Shown here: in pieces, positions 36,624-44,685 of the stretch
Numbering within the stretch: position 1 is the first letter of the stretch
Layout of the letters: each line of letters opens with the position of its first letter
NCBI RefSeq assembly: GCF_000425125.1
Contig: NZ_KE384307.1
Span: 734,966 to 798,965 of the forward strand
Length of the DNA: 64,000 bases
Source of the DNA: Paenibacillus taiwanensis DSM 18679
Lineage (GTDB): Bacteria > Bacillota > Bacilli > Paenibacillales > Paenibacillaceae
Reading direction: 5' to 3'
The notes under the pieces: model-generated
Told to the model about the DNA's origin: nothing
Database searches by the model: none
Seen by the model: only the letters and a program-made list of their open reading frames with translations
Made by a program: the position numbers and the translations under genes

Positions 36624-39296
36624 ATGGAAAAATGGATTATTATTGACGGAAACAGTATTGCGAATCGGGCGTTTTATGCAATGCCGCCGCTTACTAATTC
36701 GCAAGGATTACATACAAACGCTGTATACGGCTTTACGACGATGCTGCTGAAGCTGCTGGAAGAGGAGCAGCCAACGCATATCGTAGTCGCTTTTGATGCA
36801 GGCAAAATTACGTTCCGTCATGGCGATTACAAAGATTATAAAGGCGGCCGTTCCAAGACCCCGTCGGAACTTTCAGAGCAGTTCCCTTTAATGAAGGAAT
36901 TGATGGAAGCGATGGGCATTGCTCAATTCGAGCTGAGCGGATATGAAGCGGACGATATTATCGGTACGCTCACACGTATGGCAGACGAAGAGCAGAAGCA
37001 GATGATGGTCGTAAGCGGAGACAAGGACATGCTTCAGCTGGCTTCAGAATATGTTACGGTTGTGCTTACCCGTAAAGGGGTTACGGAAATCGAGAAGTAT
37101 GATCCTGCTGCGATCGAAGAGAAGTATCAGCTAAAGCCGTTGCAAATCATCGATTTAAAAGGCTTGATGGGAGATAGCTCCGACAATATTCCAGGTGTTC
37201 CAGGTGTGGGCGAGAAAACAGCACTAAAGCTGCTGCATCAATATGGCAGCGTAGAAAGTGTGTTGGAGCATGTTGGGGAATTAAAAGGCAAGATGAAGGA
37301 AAATATCGAGAATCACGCGGATGATGCTCGGATGAGCAAACAGTTGGCTACGATTTATCGTGAAGTTCCAATTGAGCTGGAACGTGAGAAAATGGCATTT
37401 GAAGGCATTCCTGCGGCAACGGCTTTGCCGATGCTGCGCAAGCTGGAGTTCAAGTCCATTCTTGAACGGGTTGAAAAGCTGGCGGCGAAGCAAAGTGGTG
37501 AGGAAGTGAGCGAGGAGCCTGTAATCGAGTTGGCGCTCGAGACGATCCTCGTGACACTGGAAAATATGCCGGAACTAACGTCTGCCTTAAAGCAAGGGGA
37601 TGTAGATACACTTGTGCTAGAAGCCCACGGCGACAATCCTCATTATGCTAACTTTTTTGGTCTGACTTTTGGCTCGAAAGAACGTTATTGGCACATGTCT
37701 AAGGAGATGCTTCTGTCGGAGGATGCCGCGCCAGTACGGGCTTGGCTGGCAGACGCTGATCAGCCTAAGTACGGGTTTGATCTGCACCGTACCGAATTGG
37801 TGCTGCATTGGCTTGGTATTGTACTGGCAGGAGCAGCGTTTGACGTGCAGTTGGCCGCTTATGTACTAGATCCAAGCGATGCTGCTGCGACGGTACAGTC
37901 TACAGCCATGAAGTATGAGCTGACAGTTGTGCAAGCGGATGAAGAGGTGTACGGCAAAGGTGCCAAGTTCAAAGTGCCTGCGGATGAGTTGGTGGCGCAG
38001 CATGCGGCGCGCAAAGTTTATTTGATCCGTGAATTGGTGCCTCTGATGGAGCAGGATTTGCAAAAATATGAGATGAGCAAGCTGTATTATGAGCTTGAGC
38101 TTCCGCTGTCGTCCATTCTTGCGCAGATGGAGAAAACGGGCATTAAAGTAAACAAGTCCAGTCTGGAGAAGCTGGGTGAGCAGTTTACTGCTGAGATTGA
38201 GAAGACGATGACACGGATTTATGAGCTGGCTGGGATCGAATTTAATATTGGTTCCCCGAAGCAGCTTGGCGAAGTTTTATTTGACAAGCTTGGACTGCCT
38301 GTCATTAAGAAGACCAAGACGGGTTATTCCACAGATGCGGAAGTGTTGGAGAAGCTGGAACCTTATCACGCTGTCATTCCGTTAATTTTGCATTATCGCC
38401 AGATGACAAAGCTTCAATCCACTTATATTGAAGGGCTGCTAAAAGAAGTGCGCCCAGATACAGGTCGTGTCCATACGTATTACCGCCAGACGATTGCAGC
38501 GACAGGGCGTCTAAGCTCCCAGTTTCCCAATTTGCAAAACATTCCGATTCGTCTGGAAGAAGGCCGTCAAATCCGCCAAGCATTTGTCCCTTCAGAAGCA
38601 AACTGGAGCATCGTAGCGGCTGACTATTCGCAGATTGAATTGCGTGTACTCGCCCATATTTCTGGTGACGAGAAGCTGAAGGAAGCGTTTATTCAGGATA
38701 TGGACATTCATACGAAGACGGCTATGGATGTGTTTGGCGTGCAGGCAGAAGACGTAGATGCGAATATGCGTCGCTCCGCTAAAGCGGTCAACTTTGGTAT
38801 CGTGTATGGAATTAGTGACTATGGATTATCTCAAAATTTGAACATTACACGTAAGGATGCAGCGAAGTTTATTGAACAGTATTTTGCTGTGTTCCAAGGT
38901 GTGCGTCAATATATGGAAGATATTGTGAAAATGGCCCGTCAGGATGGATATGTAAAAACGATGCTGGAACGCCGCCGTTATTTGCCAGAGATTAATGCCT
39001 CCAACTTTAACTTGCGTTCATTTGCGGAGCGGACGGCGATGAACACTCCTATACAAGGAACGGCTGCTGACATTATTAAGCTAGCTATGGTGAAGATGGA
39101 CGAGCGCTTGCGCAAGCTTCAGTTAAAGAGCCGCATGCTGCTGCAAGTACATGATGAATTGGTGTTTGAAGTGCCTGCCGACGAGGTAGATGTGATGAAG
39201 AAGCTGGTGCCGGAAGTGATGGAGCAAGCAATTGAATTAATAGTGCCGCTTAAGGCGGATGTTAGCGTAGGGACCAACTGGTACGAGTCCAAATAA
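36624..39296 (+). CDS. polA: DNA polymerase I
   Basis: 890 aa. Residues about 1-290 are the 5'-3' nuclease (FDAGKITFRHGDYKDYKGGR, GYEADDIIGTL, GDSSDNIPGVPGVGEKTA). The 3'-5' exonuclease-like middle region lacks the usual acidic active-site set, as in Bacillus/Geobacillus Pol I, so proofreading is probably absent. The polymerase shows motif A DYSQIELRVLAHISG, motif B RRSAKAVNFGIVYG and motif C LQVHDELVFE. ATG 36624 is behind TTGAGGTG. It heads a DNA-maintenance group with mutM, ytaF and coaE, the order known from Bacillus. Confidence 0.97.
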   Translation: MEKWIIIDGNSIANRAFYAMPPLTNSQGLHTNAVYGFTTMLLKLLEEEQPTHIVVAFDAGKITFRHGDYKDYKGGRSKTPSELSEQFPLMKELMEAMGIAQFELSGYEADDIIGTLTRMADEEQKQMMVVSGDKDMLQLASEYVTVVLTRKGVTEIEKYDPAAIEEKYQLKPLQIIDLKGLMGDSSDNIPGVPGVGEKTALKLLHQYGSVESVLEHVGELKGKMKENIENHADDARMSKQLATIYREVPIELEREKMAFEGIPAATALPMLRKLEFKSILERVEKLAAKQSGEEVSEEPVIELALETILVTLENMPELTSALKQGDVDTLVLEAHGDNPHYANFFGLTFGSKERYWHMSKEMLLSEDAAPVRAWLADADQPKYGFDLHRTELVLHWLGIVLAGAAFDVQLAAYVLDPSDAAATVQSTAMKYELTVVQADEEVYGKGAKFKVPADELVAQHAARKVYLIRELVPLMEQDLQKYEMSKLYYELELPLSSILAQMEKTGIKVNKSSLEKLGEQFTAEIEKTMTRIYELAGIEFNIGSPKQLGEVLFDKLGLPVIKKTKTGYSTDAEVLEKLEPYHAVIPLILHYRQMTKLQSTYIEGLLKEVRPDTGRVHTYYRQTIAATGRLSSQFPNLQNIPIRLEEGRQIRQAFVPSEANWSIVAADYSQIELRVLAHISGDEKLKEAFIQDMDIHTKTAMDVFGVQAEDVDANMRRSAKAVNFGIVYGISDYGLSQNLNITRKDAAKFIEQYFAVFQGVRQYMEDIVKMARQDGYVKTMLERRRYLPEINASNFNLRSFAERTAMNTPIQGTAADIIKLAMVKMDERLRKLQLKSRMLLQVHDELVFEVPADEVDVMKKLVPEVMEQAIELIVPLKADVSVGTNWYESK

Positions 39297-39365
39297 CACT
39301 AAATTCAACCAGCGTGCCCTCTACTGTACGCTATACGGTATAATAGACAACATGAGGTGATTGAT

Positions 39366-40196
39366 ATGCCAGAATTACCAGAAGTAGAGACGGTTAAACG
39401 TACGTTAAATGCATTAGTTGCAAACAAAACTATAAAACAGGTGACGGTAACGCTGCCTCGAATTATACAACGGCCTTTAGAAATAGAAGCGTTCTGTGCT
39501 GCGTTATCGGGTCATACGATACAAGAAGTAGGCAGACGCGGCAAGTTTTTGCTCATCCATTTGGATGGGCTAGTGTTGGTGTCTCATCTGCGTATGGAAG
39601 GGCGATATGGTGTGTATGCCTCGGATGAGCCTGTTGAGAAGCACACACATGTCATTTTTCACTTCGAAGATGGGACCGAGCTTCGTTATAAGGACGTCAG
39701 ACAGTTCGGCACGATGCATCTGTTCAAGCCAGGTGACGAGATGAAGCTGCCGCCCTTGCATAAGCTTGGGATCGAGCCGCTAGGTTCTCAATTTAATGCG
39801 AACGTGCTTGGTGAAGCATTGCGCAGACGTCGGAGCTTTATTAAGCCGGTGCTGCTGAATCAGCATGTTGTTGTTGGATTGGGAAACATTTATGTAGATG
39901 AAGCCCTGTTCCGCGCTAACATTCATCCACTTACAGCAGCAGATTCGCTAACGGATGAGCAAGTTCAGCGGTTGCACGACGCTATTTTGGTCACATTGCG
40001 GGATGCGGTAGAAGCGGGTGGCTCCTCCATTAAGTCATATGTAAATGGACAAGGGGAGATGGGCATGTTCCAACATCAGCTTCAAGTATACGGGCGTGAG
40101 GGAGAGCCTTGTGTCACTTGTGGCCACATCATTGAAAAGTCGGTCGTTGGCGGTCGGGGCACACATACGTGTTCCCGCTGTCAGCCGCGTCCATAA
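39366..40196 (+). CDS. mutM: Formamidopyrimidine-DNA glycosylase
   Basis: 276 aa. It excises 8-oxoguanine and formamidopyrimidines. The catalytic N-terminus PELPEVETV requires processing after the initiator Met, which fixes ATG 39366; an in-frame GTG at 39357 would bury the nucleophilic proline. The C-terminal zinc finger, CVTCGHIIEK then THTCSRCQ, and the H2TH region VVGLGNIYVDEALF are intact. GAGGTGA lies upstream. Confidence 0.97.
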   Translation: MPELPEVETVKRTLNALVANKTIKQVTVTLPRIIQRPLEIEAFCAALSGHTIQEVGRRGKFLLIHLDGLVLVSHLRMEGRYGVYASDEPVEKHTHVIFHFEDGTELRYKDVRQFGTMHLFKPGDEMKLPPLHKLGIEPLGSQFNANVLGEALRRRRSFIKPVLLNQHVVVGLGNIYVDEALFRANIHPLTAADSLTDEQVQRLHDAILVTLRDAVEAGGSSIKSYVNGQGEMGMFQHQLQVYGREGEPCVTCGHIIEKSVVGGRGTHTCSRCQPRP

Positions 40197-40275
40197 TACG
40201 TCCATAGTGAGTCCGTAAGTCGTCAAAATGAGTGGAAAGTAAATTAAGCCGCAATACGATTGCGGAGTATGATTG

Positions 40276-40294
40276 AATCGTAATCGTTACGGTT
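40276..40294. promoter_or_regulatory. Zur/Fur-like 9-1-9 dyad
   Basis: AATCGTAAT, one base, GTTACGGTT at 40276-40294 differs at two positions from the Bacillus Zur consensus half-site pair. It lies about 150 bp upstream of ytaF in a 244-bp gap that also holds a CCGCAA/TTGCGG hairpin (40248-40264). Binding is not established. Confidence 0.3.
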
Positions 40295-40440
40295 ATTTGA
40301 TCAGGCACCACTAATGTTCCGAATACCAGCATGACAGACAGCACGGTATGCACCTATATCCGCTCCAGCCCATATGATAGGGTACAACAATCTACAGCCT
40401 GCATGTACTCGAATCAGGCAAGGAGCAGGAGGGAATAAGG

Positions 40441-41157
40441 TTGCTCGTTCATGCTGCATCTTTAATTGTATTGGCGTTTGCCCTAAGTTTAGATAGCTTT
40501 GGGGTAGGGATGACTTACGGGATTAGAAAGCTGCGAATTCCGTGGTTGTCGATCGTAATTATTTCTATATGCTCGGGACTCATTATACTGCTGTCGATGC
40601 AGGTCGGTTCCGCTATCATTCACTGGTTCTCTGATACAGTAGCACGATGGATTGGTTCGCTTATTTTGATCGCGATAGGATGTTTCTCTGTTATACAACT
40701 TGTCCGCTCTCAGCCTGCTGAAATAGGTTCTGAGGGGTTTCATGACAACGTGGTGACGGTTAAAGAGCGCAGTTCAGATGTGACCTTGTCGAGCACTGGC
40801 GAGTTAAATCATTCCAGACCCGTCGTTGAGCTACAGTTACGAAGGTTAGGCATCATTATTCAAATATTGCGAACACCGCAGGCGGCAGATATTGATCGTT
40901 CGGGCACCATTAGTGCGGCTGAGGCGGCATGGCTTGGCGTAGCGTTATCTTTGGATGCGTTCGGAGCTGGTATCGGTGCTGCACTGCTCGGCTTTGCTCC
41001 GATTTTGACTGCGATAGTGATTGCGTTGTTCAGTGGCAGCTTTTTGTTGTTTGGGATTCGGCTTGGCACAAAGTTTGCCGAGTGGAGTTGGATTCGGAAG
41101 CTCTCGTTTCTGCCGGGATGTTTACTGATCATTATGGGAATTATGAAACTGTTTTAG
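40441..41157 (+). CDS. ytaF: Sporulation membrane protein YtaF (MntP-like)
   Basis: 238 aa, six hydrophobic segments in two related halves. ALSLDSFGVGMTYGIRKL in the first half and ALSLDAFGAGIGAALLG in the second are the paired acidic motifs of the YtaF/MntP family; the MntP branch exports manganese. YtaF is known in Bacillus as a sporulation-associated gene between mutM and coaE, and the same order holds here. TTG 40441 follows AGGAGGG by 8 nt. Confidence 0.88.
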   Translation: MLVHAASLIVLAFALSLDSFGVGMTYGIRKLRIPWLSIVIISICSGLIILLSMQVGSAIIHWFSDTVARWIGSLILIAIGCFSVIQLVRSQPAEIGSEGFHDNVVTVKERSSDVTLSSTGELNHSRPVVELQLRRLGIIIQILRTPQAADIDRSGTISAAEAAWLGVALSLDAFGAGIGAALLGFAPILTAIVIALFSGSFLLFGIRLGTKFAEWSWIRKLSFLPGCLLIIMGIMKLF

Positions 41158-41191
41158 AGATTGCTCTTCAAAGCGGAAATGAGGTGAAAGC

Positions 41192-41788
41192 ATGAACATT
41201 GGGCTTACGGGAGGGATCGCTTCCGGAAAAAGCACGGTATCTGCCATGTTGGTAGATAAAGGTGCGCGTCTTGTTGATGCTGACCGAATTGCCAGGGAGA
41301 TTGTGCTTCCTGGCAGTCCGGTGCTGGCACAGATCGCGGAGCGCTTCGGTCACGAAATGCTGCTGCAAGACGGGGCGTTGGATCGCAAGCGACTTGGGGC
41401 GGTTGTGTTCGGAGATGAGGCGGAACGGAAGGCGCTAGAGGGGATCACACATCCAGCTATACGTCAGCGCATGCTGGAACAGATGCGCAGCTACGAACAG
41501 GAACAGCCGGACAAGCTGGTAGTGGTAGACGTGCCCCTTATTTATGAATCCAGGATGGAGAGTTTATTTGAAGCGGTGATGGTGGTATACGTTCCCCATC
41601 AAGTTCAGTTGGAGCGTTTGATGAAGAGAGACAGCCTTTCACCGGAACAGGCCAAGCTTAGGCTGGCAGCGCAGATGGATATTGAAGAGAAACGATTACG
41701 AGCAGATTATGTCATCTATAACGATCAAGGACTTGAGCATACAGCACACCAAATTCATGAATTTCTTAGTCACAAGGGCTTATTATGA
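41192..41788 (+). CDS. coaE: Dephospho-CoA kinase
   Basis: 198 aa. The final step of coenzyme A synthesis, phosphorylating the ribose 3'-OH of dephospho-CoA. The P-loop GLTGGIASGKST, the VDADRIAREIV segment with the substrate aspartate, and the VVVDVPLIYE and LMKRDSLSPEQA lid are clear. The ATG follows GAGGTGAAAGC. Its stop overlaps the next gene by 4 bp (ATGA). Confidence 0.96.
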   Translation: MNIGLTGGIASGKSTVSAMLVDKGARLVDADRIAREIVLPGSPVLAQIAERFGHEMLLQDGALDRKRLGAVVFGDEAERKALEGITHPAIRQRMLEQMRSYEQEQPDKLVVVDVPLIYESRMESLFEAVMVVYVPHQVQLERLMKRDSLSPEQAKLRLAAQMDIEEKRLRADYVIYNDQGLEHTAHQIHEFLSHKGLL

Positions 41789-42366
41789 ATAAACTTATGC
41801 GTATACTACGAAAAAAGAGTGTGCTGCTTGTGTTGTTCCTTGGTTTTATGTTTGTGCTTTTTGTTCAATCTCAGTGGCTCGGACGTTGGATGTATCCCAT
41901 TCATTTTGAGGATTCGATTCGTGAACATGCTGCAAAGCAGGATTTGGACCCGCTGTTGGTTGCCGCCATTATCCGGGTTGAAACAAATTATGAGGTTGGA
42001 AGGGAATCGCGTAAAGGTGCGATTGGTATGATGCAACTGATGCCAACTACAGCGGATTGGGCGATGAAACAAATGAAGCTGCGCAAATTGTGGACGATAG
42101 ATGAATTGCGGCGAGAGGCAGATCCGAACATTCAGATTGGCACTTGGTATTTAAGGTCGCTAATTAAACAGTATGACAACAATACCGTTGCTGCGGTTGC
42201 AGCGTACAATGCAGGACCTGGAAATGTGAGTGAATGGCTGCGGTCAAATAAGTGGGACGGAACACTTGAATCCGCTAAGCAGCAAATTCCTTTTAACGAA
42301 ACAAAGTTGTACGTGCAGCGTGTATTCCATTATTATGAGAAGTATAAACGTGTGTATGGAGCTTGA
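41785..42366 (+). CDS. Membrane-anchored lytic transglycosylase (SLT domain)
   Basis: 193 aa. An N-terminal signal-anchor (SVLLVLFLGFMFVLFVQ) precedes an SLT fold: LVAAIIRVETNYEVG with the catalytic glutamate, KGAIGMMQLMP, and AVAAYNAGPGNVSEWL. It cleaves peptidoglycan glycan strands outside the membrane. In Bacillus the equivalent gene (ytcB/sleB-region neighbours vary) also lies next to coaE. Start in the ATGA overlap with coaE. Confidence 0.92.
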   Translation: MNKLMRILRKKSVLLVLFLGFMFVLFVQSQWLGRWMYPIHFEDSIREHAAKQDLDPLLVAAIIRVETNYEVGRESRKGAIGMMQLMPTTADWAMKQMKLRKLWTIDELRREADPNIQIGTWYLRSLIKQYDNNTVAAVAAYNAGPGNVSEWLRSNKWDGTLESAKQQIPFNETKLYVQRVFHYYEKYKRVYGA

Positions 42367-42460
42367 CATTTGACACGATAGCAGCGGATCAAGCGGATCA
42401 TAAGTGAAGAAGCGTCGGACAAGCAGACGATGCTGCTCGATACGACGCCTCAACGGATCA

Positions 42461-42682
42461 TTATTTGTATTGACCTGCAAGTTGTTGTTCTGCGATTTGG
42501 ACAAGACGCTTCGTGATGTATCCACCGATGGAACCAGTGTCACGAGTCGCCATGTTACCGTAGTACCCGTCTTGCGGGATCGCAATACCGAGTTCTTGTG
42601 CGATTTCGAATTTCATTTGCTCGAGTGCACCAGTTGCTTGTGGCACTACTAAGTTGTTGCTGGAACGGTTGCTTTGGCTCAT
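42461..42682 (-). CDS. Alpha/beta-type small acid-soluble spore protein
   Basis: 73 aa. The sequence [14 protein letters not shown] contains the GPR protease cleavage region of alpha/beta SASPs, and [17 protein letters not shown] is the conserved C-terminal DNA-binding helix. These proteins coat spore DNA and are degraded at germination. Expression should be sigma-G dependent; I did not define the promoter. An inverted repeat (GCGTCG/CGACGC) downstream at about 42412-42449 may terminate it. It runs against the slt gene and divergently from nrdR. Confidence 0.95.
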   Translation of the reverse strand: MSQSNRSSNNLVVPQATGALEQMKFEIAQELGIAIPQDGYYGNMATRDTGSIGGYITKRLVQIAEQQLAGQYK

Positions 42683-42794
42683 GTTTGTTCACCTCCTTGC
42701 GGTTGGTAATTGTATTGTGCGCAAAGTTGCGAATATCATTACACATAACCATTGGGATTTTTTTGAAAAAGATAAAGAAGAGGGGGGAATGCCG

Positions 42795-43277
42795 ATGAAA
42801 TGCCCTTATTGTGATCACTTTGGAACTAAGGTGCTGGATTCGAGGCCAGCCAATGACAACAAATCGATCCGTCGCAGGCGTGAGTGTGAATTGTGCAGCC
42901 GTCGTTTTACAACCTTTGAGATGGTTGAAGAAACACCGCTGATCGTCATAAAGAAAGATGGAAGCCGTGAGGAGTTTAGTCGCGAGAAGTTGCTGCGGGG
43001 ACTGATTCGCGCTTGCGAGAAGCGTCCTGTATCGGTGGAGCGATTAGAGACAATCGTATCGGAAGTGGAAAAACAGCTTCGTACAACAGCTCATGCAGAA
43101 GTTGAAAGTCGTGATATCGGTGAATTGGTTATGGAACAATTGTACCCAGTGGATGAGGTGGCGTACGTTCGTTTTGCCTCTGTCTACCGTCAATTTAAGG
43201 ACATTAACATGTTTATGAAAGAGCTTAATACGTTGTTGTCCAAGGATAATCTGAGTGATATTTCGAACAACAGTTAA
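42795..43277 (+). CDS. nrdR: Transcriptional regulator NrdR
   Basis: 160 aa. NrdR represses ribonucleotide reductase genes when dATP/ATP ratios signal sufficiency. Zinc ribbon [17 protein letters not shown] with [16 protein letters not shown], then the ATP-cone ([20 protein letters not shown]). Start ATG 42795 behind AGGGGGG; 47 extra residues in the longer frame extend into the SASP promoter and are unlikely. Two terminators follow. Confidence 0.96.
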   Translation: MKCPYCDHFGTKVLDSRPANDNKSIRRRRECELCSRRFTTFEMVEETPLIVIKKDGSREEFSREKLLRGLIRACEKRPVSVERLETIVSEVEKQLRTTAHAEVESRDIGELVMEQLYPVDEVAYVRFASVYRQFKDINMFMKELNTLLSKDNLSDISNNS

Positions 43278-43366
43278 TTATGTGGCTGTCAGGCGACTCG
43301 ATGGAATATCTAATCTGCCTTTTGATTAAACGTTAGAACATCAGCTACAAACTGATAAACGTAATA

Positions 43367-43419
43367 GCGGCAAGAGAGGGCTATATAATAGCCATTCTTT
43401 GCCGCTTTCTCCTTTTAGG
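43367..43419 (+). terminator. Terminator after nrdR
   Basis: GCGGCAAGA (43367) pairs with TCTTTGCCGC ending 43405, with an inner GGCTAT/ATAGCC hairpin, followed by TTTCTCCTTTT. Confidence 0.8.
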
Positions 43420-43457
43420 AGGCAAGGCTTGTCACCCCACAATTTTTAATGCAGCAG

Positions 43458-43488
43458 ACGTCGGAGCTTTTGTTCTGACGTTTTTTTG
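43458..43488 (+). terminator. Second terminator before the DUF4198 gene
   Basis: ACGTCGGAGC (43458-43467) and GTTCTGACGT (43472-43481) form a 10-bp stem with G-U pairs, ending in seven T's. Confidence 0.7.
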
Positions 43489-43513
43489 TGTTGTTCACAA
43501 AATGTTCACGATT

Positions 43514-43533
43514 AATGACTCTTGTTAGTCATT
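43514..43533. promoter_or_regulatory. Dyad upstream of the DUF4198-copCD pair
   Basis: AATGACT, 6 nt, AGTCATT, a perfect 7-bp inverted repeat about 90 bp before the start codon. Its position suits an operator for a metal regulator, but the motif does not match one I can name. Confidence 0.35.
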
Positions 43534-43620
43534 TCAATGATAAATATCACATTTACAATAAATATACTCGACAATATTCGCCATATCTAAATATGAAAAA
43601 TTCTAGGGAGGAAACAAAAC

Positions 43621-44676
43621 ATGCGTAAAAAACTACTTTCCATTTTGATTGCTTCTGTCGTTGCAGCTACAATGGCAATTCCGGCAATGGCACATGACGG
43701 TTGGTCACAGACTCATGCGCCAATCGTAGGTGCTGGCGAAGTGGCTTATGTGGATCTACAGCTCGGCAATCATTCAAACCATCATGCAAGCTATCGGATT
43801 GAAGGAAAATGGAGTACCGATACGACTAAAGTGTTTGCAACGACACCAGCAGGCAAAAAAGTTGATATTACTTCCACTTTGTATTACACAGGTGAAATTA
43901 CGGATACAGAAAATCCTGGTATGAATAACGGTTACATTGCTTCGTTGAAGAGTGCTACCCCAGGTGCTTATATTATTTCGGCTGAGGGAGACAGTATATT
44001 TAAGAACGGCGAAGTGGCTTCCCGTACGTTGCGCAGTGCGAAATCATTTGTAGCGATTAGTGATCTGCCTACTTTACAACGTGTTGCGCAGTTAAAGGGG
44101 TTTAATAAGCAAGTAACAACGGATCGCGCGGAGTTTGTTCCGCAATTTAATCCGGCTGCCATTACACCGGATCAGCAAGTTAAAGTACAATTGCTTTTGA
44201 AGGGCAAACCGTTGGCGGACACGGACGTATCCTTGATTCGCCGCAGTAATTCGGAAGCACAAGCGCTAAAGACAGATGCAAACGGTATTGTTACCTTTAA
44301 AACAGGTCCAGCAGATGCTTATCTGCTTCGTGCGAAGCCTGCTACCCAAGAGAAGGAAGAAGGACAATACAGCAGCGTTAATTATGAAGCTACGATGACA
44401 TATACGGTTCAAAATGGCACTTTTAAAGTTGCTGCGGAAAAAGTAAATCCAAAGCCTGCCGTATATGTAAACGGTAAAGTGCTTGATGATAAAGCTGTAA
44501 CGGTTAAAAATGGGACAACGATGGTTGACGCTGCGATTATCCAAGCACAAGTGGGCGCTTATGATGCTAAAGGCGAAGTATCTTTGCGGGCTGCTGTGGA
44601 CAAGACGGGTGCTGTGCTTGAGTTCTTCCCTGCGGTAGGCGGAACACGTGCAGCAATCCACGTTTATACGAAGTAA
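43621..44676 (+). CDS. Secreted DUF4198 domain protein (metal-related)
   Basis: 351 aa. A signal peptide (LLSILIASVVAATMAIPAMA) is followed by a mature His-Asp start, AHDGW, as in DUF4198/NikM-like proteins, where this N-terminus can bind metal. The middle LKGKPLADTDVSLIRRSN and TDANGIVTFKTG strands are typical of the family's carboxypeptidase-regulatory-like fold. The C-terminal 90 residues resemble a stalk-type module (VYVNGKVLDDKAVTVKNGT). It lies 9 bp ahead of copCD and is probably in the same transcript, implying a role in copper, nickel or cobalt handling. Confidence 0.72.
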   Translation: MRKKLLSILIASVVAATMAIPAMAHDGWSQTHAPIVGAGEVAYVDLQLGNHSNHHASYRIEGKWSTDTTKVFATTPAGKKVDITSTLYYTGEITDTENPGMNNGYIASLKSATPGAYIISAEGDSIFKNGEVASRTLRSAKSFVAISDLPTLQRVAQLKGFNKQVTTDRAEFVPQFNPAAITPDQQVKVQLLLKGKPLADTDVSLIRRSNSEAQALKTDANGIVTFKTGPADAYLLRAKPATQEKEEGQYSSVNYEATMTYTVQNGTFKVAAEKVNPKPAVYVNGKVLDDKAVTVKNGTTMVDAAIIQAQVGAYDAKGEVSLRAAVDKTGAVLEFFPAVGGTRAAIHVYTK

Positions 44677-44685
44677 GGCAGCTAT

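Noticed and set aside
36483-36704. N-terminal extension of the minus-strand membrane protein
   Set aside because: It would overlap the polA start; TTG 36482 has a perfect ribosome site.
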